33,451 nt of DNA from Alphaproteobacteria bacterium (lineage in GTDB: Bacteria; Pseudomonadota; Alphaproteobacteria; Rhodobacterales; Rhodobacteraceae), in assembly GCA_029289325.1 (NCBI GenBank), contig JARFTV010000001.1:1-33451 (forward strand), written 5' to 3'. The notes under the pieces were generated by a model. The model did no database searches. It saw only the letters and a list, made by a program, of their open reading frames with translations, and was not told the DNA's origin. A program made the translations under genes and the position numbers. Of the stretch, positions 14,335 to 22,984 are shown piece after piece. Positions within the stretch are counted from its first letter, which is position 1. Every line of letters begins with the position of its first letter.

Positions 14335-16194
14335 ATGCCGGACCGCCGGGCCGAGGACAGCACGACCATGGCCTCCGACCCGCCCGGTCTCCTTGGGCCG
14401 CAGGACCCAGATGGTGGCGCTTCTGTCACCTCCTTGCGCACGCTGGCAACGATCGCGGTGGTCTGCGCCATCCTTTACGTCGGCAAGGACCTTTTCCTGC
14501 CGCTGGCGCTGGGGATGCTCATCGCCTTCATCCTGACGCCCGTGGTCAACTTCCTGCGCCGCCGGGGCTTGCGCGACACAGTCTCCGTCGTCCTTACCGT
14601 GATGGCCGCCGCCGCGCTGGTGGGGGCCTTCGTCCTGATCCTCGCCTACCAGATCAGCCAGATCGGGGCCAACCTGCCGCAGTATCAGGGCAACGTCCTG
14701 GGCAAGGTCGACACGCTGCTGGACGCCGGGAACGGTCGGGTGATCTCGCATCTGCAAGGTCTGGTCGAAAACATCTCCGCGCGGCTCCAGGCCGAAACCG
14801 CCGCCTCCGGGGACGCCGCGATGAAAGTCGAGGTGGTCGAGCATACCGGCCTGAGCGACTGGCTTACCGGGGTGATCCTGCCCGCCCTGACCCCGGTGGG
14901 AATCTTCGGCCTGGTCTTCGTCGTGGTGATCTTCGCGCTTCTGGAACGCGCCACCCTCCGCGACCGACTGGTGCAGCTGATCGGCGGGACCAACATCCTC
15001 GCCACCTCGCGCCTGCTGGCCGAGGCAGGCTCGCGCGTGTCGACCTATCTCGTCGCGCAGCTTCTGGTGAACATCATCTACGCCGTGCCGATCTGGCTGG
15101 GCCTCTGGGTCATCGGCGTCCCGAACGCTCTGTTCTTCGGCCTTGTGACGCTGGTCCTGCGCTTCGTGCCCTATCTCGGATCGGCGATCTCGGCGCTTCT
15201 GCCGCTGCTGATGGCCTTTGCCGTCTCGCCCGACTGGTCGCTGGTCCTTTGGACCGGGGCGTTGTTCATCCTGGTTGAATTCGTCACCTCGAACTTCATC
15301 GAACCCTGGTTCTACGGCCAGCGCACCGGGCTCTCCCCCCTCGCGGTGATCGTCTCGGCCATGTTCTGGACCTGGCTCTGGGGCCCCGTCGGCCTGATCA
15401 TGGCCACGCCGCTCACCGTCTGTCTGGTGGTGATCGGCCACCACGTCCCCAGCCTGCGCCTCTTCCCGATCATGCTGGGGGACGAGCCCGTGCTGGCCGA
15501 ATCCGCCCGGCTTTACGACCGCCTGCTCGCCGGCCAGAGCTTCGCCTTCACCGAGGCCGCGACGACCTCGACCGCGCAGCATTATCTGGCGGACTACTAC
15601 GACCGCAGCGCGATCCCCGCCCTTGCCCTGGCCCAGGCCGACCATGAGGCGGGGCTCCTGTCGGACTATCAGACCAACCGCATCGCCCGCTCTGCCCTGA
15701 TCCTGACCCAGGACCTCGAGGCCGTGGTCGAGGAAGAACTCGCCGCCGCGCAGGAACGCCCCGCCGAGGACCCCAAGGCCCCGCTGGCGACCAATGGCGT
15801 TCTGGACGGCATCGACCGGCGCGTCGTGGTGATGGGCGCGCGCACCGTGCTGGACGACGCCGCGGCGCAGATGCTGTCGCAGGCGCTCCGGGCCGAGGGT
15901 GCCCAGTCGCTCGCGGTGCACCGCCGTTCGGCCCTGCCCGGCCCGCTGGGGGTCCTCAAGCCCGAGACGCTGATCCTCGTCTCGCTCGACCCGGTCCCGC
16001 CGCGCGCCGTGGATTACCAGCTCCGCCAGCTCCGCCGCCGCCTGCCGGGGGTGCGCATCGGTCTGGCGCTCTGGCCGCCGCCGCAAACCCAGGAGGGGCC
16101 ACCGGAAAAACTCGCCTCGGCCGATTTCCTGGCGCAGGGCATGGAAGCGACCCTCGCCGCCGCCTTCCGCCCGCCGGAACCCGCCGCGGCCTGA
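14335..16194 (+). CDS. AI-2E/PerM-family permease with long cytoplasmic C-terminal extension
   Basis: A 619-residue membrane protein. Residues about 30-385 are an AI-2E/PerM family permease with about eight hydrophobic segments and the family hallmarks 'PLALGMLIAFILTPVVNFLRRRG' near the start and 'NFIEPWFYGQRTGLSPLAVIVSA' near the end. The substrate is unknown; members have been linked to export of signalling molecules or Na+/H+ exchange. The family is usually 340-400 residues; here about 235 extra follow, in two parts: a helical 'SARLYDRLLAG' to 'VVEEELAAAQE' stretch (390-475) and an alpha/beta part ('RVVVMGARTVLDDAAAQML' to 'RIGLALWPPP') that resembles a small Rossmann/B12-binding-like fold. 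The upstream exact EcfG site makes it a stress gene. An ATG at 14368 is an alternative start. Confidence 0.87.
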   Translation: MPDRRAEDSTTMASDPPGLLGPQDPDGGASVTSLRTLATIAVVCAILYVGKDLFLPLALGMLIAFILTPVVNFLRRRGLRDTVSVVLTVMAAAALVGAFVLILAYQISQIGANLPQYQGNVLGKVDTLLDAGNGRVISHLQGLVENISARLQAETAASGDAAMKVEVVEHTGLSDWLTGVILPALTPVGIFGLVFVVVIFALLERATLRDRLVQLIGGTNILATSRLLAEAGSRVSTYLVAQLLVNIIYAVPIWLGLWVIGVPNALFFGLVTLVLRFVPYLGSAISALLPLLMAFAVSPDWSLVLWTGALFILVEFVTSNFIEPWFYGQRTGLSPLAVIVSAMFWTWLWGPVGLIMATPLTVCLVVIGHHVPSLRLFPIMLGDEPVLAESARLYDRLLAGQSFAFTEAATTSTAQHYLADYYDRSAIPALALAQADHEAGLLSDYQTNRIARSALILTQDLEAVVEEELAAAQERPAEDPKAPLATNGVLDGIDRRVVVMGARTVLDDAAAQMLSQALRAEGAQSLAVHRRSALPGPLGVLKPETLILVSLDPVPPRAVDYQLRQLRRRLPGVRIGLALWPPPQTQEGPPEKLASADFLAQGMEATLAAAFRPPEPAAA

Positions 16195-16201
16195 AATGCG
16201 A

Positions 16202-16227
16202 AAGGGCCGGACAAGTGCCCGGCCCTT
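16202..16227 (+). terminator. Hairpin terminator after AI-2E-family gene
   Basis: AAGGGCCGG pairs with CCGGCCCTT around an 8-base loop, 7 bases after the stop. Confidence 0.7.
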
Positions 16228-16238
16228 CCCGATAAGTA

Positions 16239-16261
16239 GGGGCGGGTTCGTGACCCGCCCC
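16239..16261 (-). terminator. Hairpin terminator after pyridoxamine-oxidase-like gene
   Basis: GGGGCGGGT pairs with ACCCGCCCC around a 5-base loop, just after the stop of the minus-strand gene. The two hairpins at 16202-16261 serve the two convergent genes. Confidence 0.65.
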
Positions 16262-16269
16262 CCATGGTG

Positions 16270-16773
16270 TCAGAGATCGACCTGTCCCCGCGTCCCCAGA
16301 TCGGGGGACCGTCCCTTCACTGCACCACGAACTATATTCGCAATTCCCCGCAACAGCCCGTGCCCGTCCCAGACATCCGCACGGTCGGGGTCCACCACCA
16401 GCGCGACCACGTCATGCGCCTCGGGTCCGTCGGGCCAGAAGACCTCGGCCCCCGGATTCCACAGCTCCCGCACCAGCGCCCGGTCAGGATCGACCACCGC
16501 CTGCCCATGCAGCGCCACATGGTCGCCCCGGCCCTGATAGGACAGGAATACCGACCCATTGACCCGGATATCCTTCGCCGCCGCCGAGTTGCTCTCGGTC
16601 AGGATGTAGATCACGCCCCGATCCCGGCGCGGAATGGTCGACATCGGCCGCCCCCGCATCCCCTGATCCGAGCAGGTGACCAGCATGGCGATGTCGATCG
16701 ACCCAAGCATGTCCCAGACGCGCTCCGGCTCGATCTCCGAGGGGTCGTCCGCGTGGGGGCTGTCATCGGTCAT
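16270..16773 (-). CDS. Pyridoxamine 5'-phosphate oxidase-like general stress protein
   Basis: A 167-residue protein of the split-barrel flavin-binding superfamily, general-stress-protein-26-like group. Visible elements: N-terminal helix 'ERVWDMLGSIDIAMLVT', then 'RGRPMSTIPRRDRGVIYILTE' and 'NGSVFLSYQGRGDHVALHGQAVV', the usual beta-strands around the flavin site, and 'RELWNPGAEVFWPDGPEAHDVVALVV', diagnostic of this subgroup. Such proteins bind FMN/FAD and are induced by stress, with unproven enzymatic roles. The exact EcfG promoter directly upstream fits. ATG 16773 is chosen; a GTG at 16809 with GGTGG before it is possible and would add 12 residues. Confidence 0.88.
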   Translation of the reverse strand: MTDDSPHADDPSEIEPERVWDMLGSIDIAMLVTCSDQGMRGRPMSTIPRRDRGVIYILTESNSAAAKDIRVNGSVFLSYQGRGDHVALHGQAVVDPDRALVRELWNPGAEVFWPDGPEAHDVVALVVDPDRADVWDGHGLLRGIANIVRGAVKGRSPDLGTRGQVDL

Positions 16774-16825
16774 CTGGGATCCCGGTCTGCTGGCAAAACG
16801 GCGGCTCACGCCACCGTGGGCATCA

Positions 16826-16850
16826 AACGCCCGACGTGCCGATCGGTTCC
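16826..16850 (-). promoter_or_regulatory. EcfG-type stress promoter (exact match)
   Basis: Minus strand GGAAC (16850-16846), 16 bases, CGTT (16829-16826). It points at the pyridoxamine-oxidase-like gene, 53 bases before its ATG. Confidence 0.75.
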
Positions 16851-16880
16851 CGGGAACTTCAAAAAATTTGAAAAAAGTTT

Positions 16881-16910
16881 CGGGGCCGGGATCCTGCGAC
16901 CCCGGCCCCG
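16881..16910 (-). terminator. Terminator of clpB
   Basis: CGGGGCCGGG and CCCGGCCCCG pair perfectly over 10 bp; on the minus strand the hairpin is followed by AAACTTTTTTC, supplying the T run. It begins 11 bases after the clpB stop. Confidence 0.85.
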
Positions 16911-16920
16911 TTCTTCTGCC

Positions 16921-19536
16921 TTAGTGGATCACCGCTTCGGCGGGCCGCTCGCGGCGGCTTTGCACCACCCGGTCGCCGATGATGAGCCCCTCCGGCCCCG
17001 CCGTCACCCGGATCACCGAACCGTCCAGGATCTCCCCGGCCAGCAGCATTTCGGCCAGGGGGTCCTGCAACTGGCGCTGGATCACCCGCTTCAGCGGACG
17101 CGCCCCGAAGACCGGGTCATAGCCTTCCTCGGCCAGCCAGGCCTTGGCGGTATCATCCAGATCAAGGATGATCTTCCGCGCCGCCAGACGGGCTTCCAGA
17201 CGCTGCAGCTGGATCTCGACGATCCCGCTCATGTCGCTGCGGTTCAGCCGGTCGAAGATGATCTGCTCATCCAGACGGTTCAGGAACTCCGGCCGGAAAT
17301 GCGCCCGGACCGCTTCCATCACCTCGGCCTTCGCCGCGCCGGCATCCGCGCCTTCCGGCAGCTCCGACAGGCTCCGCGCCCCAAGGTTCGAGGTCAGGAT
17401 GATCAGCGTCTGCTTGAAGTCCACGGTCCGGCCCTGACCATCGGTCAGACGGCCATCGTCCAGCACCTGCAACAGCACGTTGAACACATCCGGGTGCGCC
17501 TTCTCCACCTCGTCGAACAGCACGACCTGATAGGGCCGCCGCCGCACCGCCTCGGTCAGGACACCACCTTCGTCATAGCCGACATAGCCCGGAGGCGCGC
17601 CGATCAGCCGCGCGACTGAATGTTTCTCCATGAACTCCGACATGTCGATGCGAACCATCGCGCTGTCATCGTCGAAGAGATACTCGGCCAAGGTCTTGGT
17701 GAGTTCCGTCTTGCCGACACCGGTCGGGCCCAGGAACAGGAAGCTGCCCAGCGGCCGGTTTTCATCCGACAGCCCGGCGCGCGACCGACGTACGGCGCGG
17801 GAAACGGCTTCCACCGCGGCCCGCTGACCGACGACGCGACGGCCCAGCTCCTCTTCCATCTTGAGGAGCTTCTCCTTCTCACCCTCAAGCATCTTCGTGG
17901 TCGGGATGCCGGTCCAGCGTTCCACCACCTCGGCGATCTGCTCGGGGCGCACGGCTTCGGCCACCAGGGCCTGTCCTTCCTTGGCTTCCGCCTCGGCCAG
18001 ATCCTTCTCCAGCTGCGGGATGCGGCCGTACTGGAGTTCCCCAGCCTTGGCGAAGTTGCCCTCGCGCTTGGCCTGCTCCAGCTCGGCCCGTGCCGCGTCA
18101 AGTTGCTCCTTCAGCGTCCGCGCGGCCTCAAGCGAAGCACGCTCGTTCTGCCACTTCGCCGTCAGCTCGGCCGACTTCTCCTGCAACTCGGCCAGTTCCT
18201 TTTCCAGCTTCTCCAGCCGGTCCTTGGACGCCGCGTCGTCCTCTTTCTTCAGGGCCTCGGCCTCGATCTGGAATTGCAGGACCTGCCGATCCAGCGCATC
18301 CAGCTCCTCAGGCTTCGAATCCACCTCCATCCGCAGCCGGCTGGCCGCCTCGTCCATCAGGTCGATGGCCTTGTCCGGCAGGAAACGGTCGGTGATATAG
18401 CGATGCGACAGCGTCGCCGCCGCCACCAGCGCCGAGTCGGCGATCCGCACCCCGTGGTGCAGCTCGTACTTCTCCTTGATCCCGCGCAGGATCGAGATCG
18501 AATCCTCGACCGTCGGCTCCTCGACAAAGACCGGCTGGAAGCGACGGGCCAGCGCCGCGTCCTTCTCCACATGCTTCCGATACTCGTCCAGAGTCGTGGC
18601 GCCCACGCAGTGCAACTCCCCGCGAGCCAGGGCCGGCTTGATCAGGTTCGCCGCATCCATCGCGCCTTCGGATTTGCCCGCGCCCACCAGAGTGTGCATC
18701 TCGTCGATGAACAGGATGATCTCGCCGGCCGCGGCCTCGATCTCCTTCAGGATCGCCTTCAGACGTTCCTCGAACTCGCCGCGGTACTTGGCCCCGGCAA
18801 TGAGTGCGCCCATGTCCAAGGCCATCAGCTTCTTGTTCTTCAGGCTTTCCGGCACGTCGCCGTTGACGATCCGCAGCGCCAGACCCTCGGCAATCGCCGT
18901 CTTGCCGACGCCGGGTTCCCCGATCAGCACCGGGTTGTTCTTCGTGCGCCGCGACAGCACCTGCATCGCGCGGCGGATCTCTTCGTCGCGGCCGATGATC
19001 GGGTCGATCTTCCCATCGCGCGCCGCCTCGGTCAGGTCGCGGGCATACTTCTTCAACGCCTCCATCGTGTCTTCCGACGAGGCACTGTCCGCTGTCCGCC
19101 CCTTGCGGACCTCGTTGATCGCCGTGTTCAGCCCCTGAGCCGTCACCGCCCCCGCCGTCAGCGCATCCTTCGCCCGCGTATTCACCAGCGCCAGCGCGGT
19201 CAGCAGCCGCTCCACCGGGACGAACGAATCCCCGGCCTTCTTCGCCACGGTCTCCGCCTCGTCCAGCACCCGGACCAGCTGCGGATCGACATAGGTCTGC
19301 CCATCGCCACCCGACACCTTCGGCAGCTTCGCGATCGAGGCATTGATCGCCGCATTGACCTGCTCGGGGCTCCCGCCCGCCTTGCGGATCAGGTTCGCCG
19401 CCAGGCCCTGGTCATCATCCATCAACGCTTTCAGCAGGTGATCGGGCAGCACGCGCTGGTGGCTTTCCCGCATCGCAATGGTCTGCGCCGCCTGCAGGAA
19501 CCCGCGCGACCGTTCCGTGAATTTCTCCAAATTCAT
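16921..19536 (-). CDS. clpB: ClpB, disaggregating AAA+ chaperone
   Basis: An 871-residue hexameric ATPase that, with DnaK, pulls apart aggregated proteins. Order: N-terminal Clp-N repeats (1-145), first AAA+ domain with Walker A 'GEPGVGKTA' (about 200) and Walker B '[21 protein letters not shown]', coiled-coil M-domain (about 405-520, '[21 protein letters not shown]'), second AAA+ domain with '[19 protein letters not shown]' and '[16 protein letters not shown]'. Length is as expected. The ATG at 19536 is chosen because GGAG sits 7 bases upstream; the ATG two codons earlier would be too close to it. I could not find a clear heat-shock (RpoH) promoter. It is transcribed alone. Confidence 0.97.
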   Translation of the reverse strand: MNLEKFTERSRGFLQAAQTIAMRESHQRVLPDHLLKALMDDDQGLAANLIRKAGGSPEQVNAAINASIAKLPKVSGGDGQTYVDPQLVRVLDEAETVAKKAGDSFVPVERLLTALALVNTRAKDALTAGAVTAQGLNTAINEVRKGRTADSASSEDTMEALKKYARDLTEAARDGKIDPIIGRDEEIRRAMQVLSRRTKNNPVLIGEPGVGKTAIAEGLALRIVNGDVPESLKNKKLMALDMGALIAGAKYRGEFEERLKAILKEIEAAAGEIILFIDEMHTLVGAGKSEGAMDAANLIKPALARGELHCVGATTLDEYRKHVEKDAALARRFQPVFVEEPTVEDSISILRGIKEKYELHHGVRIADSALVAAATLSHRYITDRFLPDKAIDLMDEAASRLRMEVDSKPEELDALDRQVLQFQIEAEALKKEDDAASKDRLEKLEKELAELQEKSAELTAKWQNERASLEAARTLKEQLDAARAELEQAKREGNFAKAGELQYGRIPQLEKDLAEAEAKEGQALVAEAVRPEQIAEVVERWTGIPTTKMLEGEKEKLLKMEEELGRRVVGQRAAVEAVSRAVRRSRAGLSDENRPLGSFLFLGPTGVGKTELTKTLAEYLFDDDSAMVRIDMSEFMEKHSVARLIGAPPGYVGYDEGGVLTEAVRRRPYQVVLFDEVEKAHPDVFNVLLQVLDDGRLTDGQGRTVDFKQTLIILTSNLGARSLSELPEGADAGAAKAEVMEAVRAHFRPEFLNRLDEQIIFDRLNRSDMSGIVEIQLQRLEARLAARKIILDLDDTAKAWLAEEGYDPVFGARPLKRVIQRQLQDPLAEMLLAGEILDGSVIRVTAGPEGLIIGDRVVQSRRERPAEAVIH

Positions 19537-19594
19537 CGGCATTCTCCTTCATGTGAAGCACCCCGACAAGGCGCCGCCCGGAGATCCAGCACAA

Positions 19595-19612
19595 GCGCAA
19601 GGGGCCTTGCGC
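19595..19612. repeat. Inverted repeat upstream of clpB
   Basis: GCGCAAGG and CCTTGCGC form a perfect 8-bp inverted repeat separated by GG, 59 bases before the clpB start. It could be an operator or a remnant hairpin; 19537-19812 holds nothing else I can assign. Confidence 0.45.
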
Positions 19613-19812
19613 CAGAGGTGGGCGCAGCCCCGCTGCAATGCAATCCCCGCGCTTCAGAAAATCCGCCGCTGGAAACTGGCACGTCCTTGCCGACCGCGCG
19701 CCCTGCCATGCGCGGCCAGCGGCCCATGCCCCAAACCCCTCGTCGCCCGGCCTTGCCTTCCCTGGCCGCAGGGTCTCCATCTGACCACTCGCTTTCCCCG
19801 AAAGGCCCGCCG

Positions 19813-20247
19813 ATGACCGACTCCAAGCTCCCCCTGATCCACAAGGCCCCGGTCGAGGGCCTGACGGTCCATGTCGCGCGCGCCGGCCTCTCGATCGGCG
19901 ACACCGCCTCGCTGAACCGCCTGGCCGACGGCCGCGTCGGCGTCTTCGCCCGCGTCCGCCAGCCCTTCCTCGGCCTGATCCCGCGCCACCGCGTCGCCCT
20001 TCTCGGCCACCTCGGTCCCCTGGCCGAGGAAATCGTCTCCCCGTCGCTCGATCATGGCGACGATCTGCGGATCCGCATCATCGACCTGATGCCCGAACAT
20101 CTGTCCAACGGCTTCCCGCCCGAGGTCTACATCTCCGTCTGGGGCGACCCGCGCCACCTGCAACCCGTGCTCTCCATCCTTGCCGGAGCAGACCCCGAGC
20201 AGGCCGCCGCAACCGGGCCCGGAACAAATGCCACAACCCAGGGTTGA
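19813..20247 (+). CDS. Small soluble protein of unknown function
   Basis: A 144-residue protein without signal peptide or membrane helix. Its middle, 'DGRVGVFARVRQPFLGLIPRHRVALLGHLGPLAEEI' followed by 'SLDHGDDLRIRIIDLMPE', is beta-rich and loosely reminiscent of a HIRAN-like barrel, but this is only an impression. The last 20 residues look disordered. Composition and codon use match the neighbours, and GAAAGG lies 7 bases before the ATG. It stands divergent from clpB and 27 bases before the DUF378 gene. Confidence 0.7.
   Translation: MTDSKLPLIHKAPVEGLTVHVARAGLSIGDTASLNRLADGRVGVFARVRQPFLGLIPRHRVALLGHLGPLAEEIVSPSLDHGDDLRIRIIDLMPEHLSNGFPPEVYISVWGDPRHLQPVLSILAGADPEQAAATGPGTNATTQG
20221..20245 (+). 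promoter_or_regulatory. EcfG-like promoter of DUF378 gene (one mismatch)
   Basis: GGAAC (20221-20225), 16 bases, GGTT (20242-20245), overlapping the end of the upstream gene and 29 bases before the DUF378 start. Confidence 0.35.
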
Positions 20248-20274
20248 TCAGGCCGCAGCACCACGGAGCCCCCC

Positions 20275-20505
20275 ATGCGCGCCCTCGACCTCATCACGCA
20301 AATCCTCCTGATCGTCGGAGGGCTGAACTGGCTCCTCGTCGGCGCCTTCCGGTTCGACCTCGTCGCCGCGCTGTTCGGAGGCCAGGATTCCCCCCTGTCG
20401 CGTCTCGTCTATATCGTCGTCGGGCTCTGCGCGATCTGGCAGATCATCCGCCTCCCCGCCCGGCTTGACCGCAGCCCGGTGATTGCCCGCGTCGACCGCC
20501 CCTAA
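20275..20505 (+). CDS. DUF378 small membrane protein
   Basis: A 76-residue protein with two membrane helices (about 5-27 and 42-60) and the family signature 'LLIVGGLNWLLVGAFRFDLVAALFGG'. DUF378 members are short inner-membrane proteins of unknown function. GGAG lies 6 bases before the ATG. Its last codons overlap the tail of the convergent TolB-like gene by 4 bases. Confidence 0.9.
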   Translation: MRALDLITQILLIVGGLNWLLVGAFRFDLVAALFGGQDSPLSRLVYIVVGLCAIWQIIRLPARLDRSPVIARVDRP

Positions 20506-21329
20506 GGCTCATAGCGCATATAGGCAAAGGAGCTGCCATCCGGCGCCCAACAGGGGACGTTGATCGTCCCTTGCCCGCCAGTGAACTCCCGCACCCGCCG
20601 CCGGCTACCGCCCTCGGGGTCGCACAGCACCAACCCCACCGGCAGATCCGCCGGATGGCCCAATGTGCCGGGCGGATAGGCCAGATACAGCAGATGCCGC
20701 CCGTCCGGCGACGGATGCGGAAACCAGTTCACGAACCCGTCCTCGAACAGCTGGCGCTGTCCCGATCCGTCCGCCGCCATCACCCAGATCTGCGCATGAC
20801 CCGTCCGGTCGCAATTATAGTAGATCCGCCTCCCGTCCGGGCTGAACTCCGGCCCGTCGCAATGCCCCTCGCCCTGCGTCAGCCGCGTCTCCGCCTCCCC
20901 CGGAACCAGCGTAAAGACATCGATCACGCGCCTTCCCTCGCGCGCCGCGACATAGGCCAGCACCCGACCATCGGGCGAAATCCCGTGCCACCAGCTCGGA
21001 CCGCCACCGGGCGAGACCCGGACCGGCGCGCCTCCCTCGACCGGCATCACATAGACCTGGCTCCCCTCCCCCTCGTGATGCGAGGACAAAAGGATCCACT
21101 GCCCATCCGGGCTGATCCCGTGGTCATTGTTGCAGGCTACCGCCGCGCCCGTGTCCACCGGCTCCAGCGCCGGACGCGCCAGGGGCACGCGGAACAGCCG
21201 CCCCTCCCCGTTCACCAGCAGCCAGTCGCCCGAGGGCGCCCAGTTCGGCGCCTCGATCCGCCCCTCGACGGCCAGCACCTCGCGCACCCGGCGCGACGCC
21301 ACCTCATAGGTCTCGATGATGCTGCGCAC
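20502..21329 (-). CDS. TolB-like beta-propeller protein, cytoplasmic
   Basis: A 275-residue protein built of about five or six propeller blades of the WD40-like/PD40 type; the recurring motif 'SPDGxxLxY' is visible at least five times ('ISPDGQWILLSS', 'ISPDGRVLAYVA', 'FSPDGRRIYYNC', 'PSPDGRHLLYLA', 'WAPDGSSFAYMR'). Unlike TolB itself it lacks a signal peptide and an N-terminal TolB domain, so a role in the Tol-Pal system is unlikely; the family may be hydrolase-like or a binding scaffold. GTG start with GGAGGGG 4 bases upstream. Confidence 0.85.
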   Translation of the reverse strand: MRSIIETYEVASRRVREVLAVEGRIEAPNWAPSGDWLLVNGEGRLFRVPLARPALEPVDTGAAVACNNDHGISPDGQWILLSSHHEGEGSQVYVMPVEGGAPVRVSPGGGPSWWHGISPDGRVLAYVAAREGRRVIDVFTLVPGEAETRLTQGEGHCDGPEFSPDGRRIYYNCDRTGHAQIWVMAADGSGQRQLFEDGFVNWFPHPSPDGRHLLYLAYPPGTLGHPADLPVGLVLCDPEGGSRRRVREFTGGQGTINVPCWAPDGSSFAYMRYEP

Positions 21330-21358
21330 GGCGCCCCTCCAGTTTGATTAAAATTGCG

Positions 21359-21412
21359 CTTTCATCTTTGCACAAGTATCCCGCAGGGGGGCCGGGGGAC
21401 GCGAAGTCCCCC
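21359..21412 (-). terminator. Hairpin terminator with conserved GGGATACTTG...GATGAAAG tail
   Basis: GGGGGAC and GTCCCCC form a 7-bp stem (21394-21412) after the gene ending at 21430; on the minus strand it is followed by GGGATACTTGTGCAAAGATG. I recall this hairpin-plus-tail combination as very common at gene ends in Rhodobacterales. A related tail occurs at 26379-26390. Confidence 0.6.
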
Positions 21413-21429
21413 GGGGCCAGCAAGGGGCG

Positions 21430-22197
21430 CTACTCCCGCCCCTTCGGGACCAGCAGCCGCTTCGGCCGCAACGCCTCAGCCGCCTTGAACAGGCCGAAGG
21501 TCTGGTTGACGTAATTCACCACGCCCGACAGCTTCTCCAGATAGGCCTGCAACTCCGCCGTCCGTTCCGCCTCGACCAGCTGCACCGGACGGGCCGGGTC
21601 CATCCCTTCGAACTGGACATAGAACAGGGGCTCCCCCCGCCGCAGGACCAGGTCCTTCTGCGGTTCATGCCATTCAAAGGCCCACATCAACGGCCGCGGC
21701 CAGATCGAGACGGGAAACCGCCCGCCAAAGATCGTCCCCGGCAGCGGCTCGCTCCGGTAATGCGCAAAGGCCGAGATCTGGCTCATCCAGACCGGTTCGT
21801 CGGCGATGAAGCAATAGGGCAGATGCAGCTGCACGGTCGGCCGATCGGGAAAGCGCCATTCCGCCTCGTTCACCAGCGTCAGCATCTCGTTCAGCTTGGC
21901 CGGGCGGATCGGACTGGCCGCCCCGGCCCGGTTCACCAGCACCGCCCGGCCCTTCTCGTCGCGCTGGAACCCGATATGCAGATCGAACGGGCATTTCACC
22001 AGGAAGTACCGGCTTTCCAGCTGCACCACCGCCGGACAGCGCGCCGCGCTTTTCGCATGGCCCCGGTTCGGCGGGCGGATCATCACCCGCTCCGGTGGAT
22101 CATACAGGACCGCCCCCTTGTCGCTGGCCAGAAACCAGCCGACGGTCAGTGGCCCCTCGCCAGCCTCGGGCCGGTCATATGTGACGTTGAACTCCAC
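21430..22197 (-). CDS. Conserved-looking protein of unknown function
   Basis: A 255-residue soluble protein rich in aromatic residues and prolines, with stretches such as 'YFLVKCPFDLHIGFQRDEKGRAVLVNR', 'QLHLPYCFIADEPVWMSQI' and 'PLPGTIFGGRFPVSIWPRPLMWAFEWH'. It has no signal peptide or membrane helix, and I do not recognise the family. GTG start with GGAGG 6 bases upstream; the first 23 bases overlap the end of cutC, so it is the last gene of the ROK-cutC operon. Confidence 0.75.
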   Translation of the reverse strand: MEFNVTYDRPEAGEGPLTVGWFLASDKGAVLYDPPERVMIRPPNRGHAKSAARCPAVVQLESRYFLVKCPFDLHIGFQRDEKGRAVLVNRAGAASPIRPAKLNEMLTLVNEAEWRFPDRPTVQLHLPYCFIADEPVWMSQISAFAHYRSEPLPGTIFGGRFPVSIWPRPLMWAFEWHEPQKDLVLRRGEPLFYVQFEGMDPARPVQLVEAERTAELQAYLEKLSGVVNYVNQTFGLFKAAEALRPKRLLVPKGRE

Positions 22198-22984
22198 CCA
22201 CCGCCTCCATCACCTGTTTCAGCGCCCGGACCCGCGCCGCACTGGTCCGCCGCTCGACTTCTGGCCCGAAACCCATTTCGGAAACCCTACCGCCGACCAC
22301 GACCGCCTCGGCGCAGGAGCCGTGCAGCTCACGCACCCCCAGCGCCAGAAGCGCCCCGGCCGTCTCCGCCGACACACCCGCGCCTGCCATCACCCCGATC
22401 CGCCCCGCCGCGCGGCCGACAAGCGACCCGATCCGCGCCGCCCCCTCCGCCGCCGTCACCGCCCCGCCCGAGGTCAGCACCCGGCGAAAGCCCAGCGCGA
22501 CCGCCTGCTCCAGCGCGGCGTCCAGATCCGGCACCAGATCGAAACAGCGATGCAACGTCAGGTCCAGCCCGCCCGGAATCTTTGAAGATTCCGCCTCGGA
22601 GCCATGACAGGCTGCGTCCCGACTTCCTCGAAGAAATCGGCCACCGGCCGCCGCGACCAGCCGGGCAAGCACCGCCACGTCCAGCCGCCCGTCCGGCAGC
22701 GATGCCCCCAGCACCACTCCCGCCAGCCCGGCCTCCCGCGCGGCGGCGATATCCGCCTCCATCGCCGCGACCTCCGCCTCGGACCAGACGAAATCCCCGG
22801 CCCGCGGCCGGATCATCGCCATGACCGGCACCCCGCAGCCCGCCGCAGCCCGCATCATCCCCAGCGACGGGGTTAGCCCCCCCAGCCCCAGAGCCGAGCA
22901 CAGCTCCACCCGATCCGCGCCCCCCGCGACCGCCGCGGCCAGCCCCTCCAGCGTCTCGACGCAGACCTCCAGCCTCAGCCCCAT
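22175..22984 (-). CDS. cutC: CutC-family protein with an in-frame insertion
   Basis: A 269-residue TIM-barrel protein of the CutC family, historically linked to copper homeostasis though the true role is uncertain. Family marks are 'LEVCVETLEGLAAAVAGGADRVELCSAL', 'GGLTPSLGMM', 'MIRPRAGDFVWSE', 'LHRCFD' and 'RVLTSGG', and 'IMAGAG'-like 'VMAGAGV'. Between 'VAAAGG' and 'LDLTLHRCFD', where other CutC proteins run straight on, 24 extra residues occur (see the repeat entry). ATG at 22984 matches the family start; an upstream extension to 23035 overlaps the kinase gene. It overlaps the ROK gene by 10 bases and the next gene by 23. Confidence 0.88.
   Translation of the reverse strand: MGLRLEVCVETLEGLAAAVAGGADRVELCSALGLGGLTPSLGMMRAAAGCGVPVMAMIRPRAGDFVWSEAEVAAMEADIAAAREAGLAGVVLGASLPDGRLDVAVLARLVAAAGGRFLRGSRDAACHGSEAESSKIPGGLDLTLHRCFDLVPDLDAALEQAVALGFRRVLTSGGAVTAAEGAARIGSLVGRAAGRIGVMAGAGVSAETAGALLALGVRELHGSCAEAVVVGGRVSEMGFGPEVERRTSAARVRALKQVMEAVGGVQRHI
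22568..22639. repeat. 72-bp in-frame insertion in cutC carrying a palindrome
   Basis: These 24 codons have no counterpart in the E. coli CutC sequence as I remember it; removing them restores a continuous match. They include the perfect inverted repeat GGAATCTT-TG-AAGATTCC (22575-22592) and are clearly less GC-rich than the surroundings. The inserted peptide is bounded on each side by Gly-Gly. It may be a small dispersed palindromic element that has inserted in frame. Confidence 0.55.

Noticed and set aside
16853-16879. GGAAC-N18-AGTT on the plus strand.
   Set aside because: The spacing is too long, and it would transcribe antisense into the 3' end of clpB; it overlaps the A/T-rich clpB terminator tail.
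17620-20247. An 875-codon plus-strand open frame across clpB.
   Set aside because: It is antisense to clpB, whose domains are unmistakable. Only its last 144 codons, from 19813, look like a real gene.
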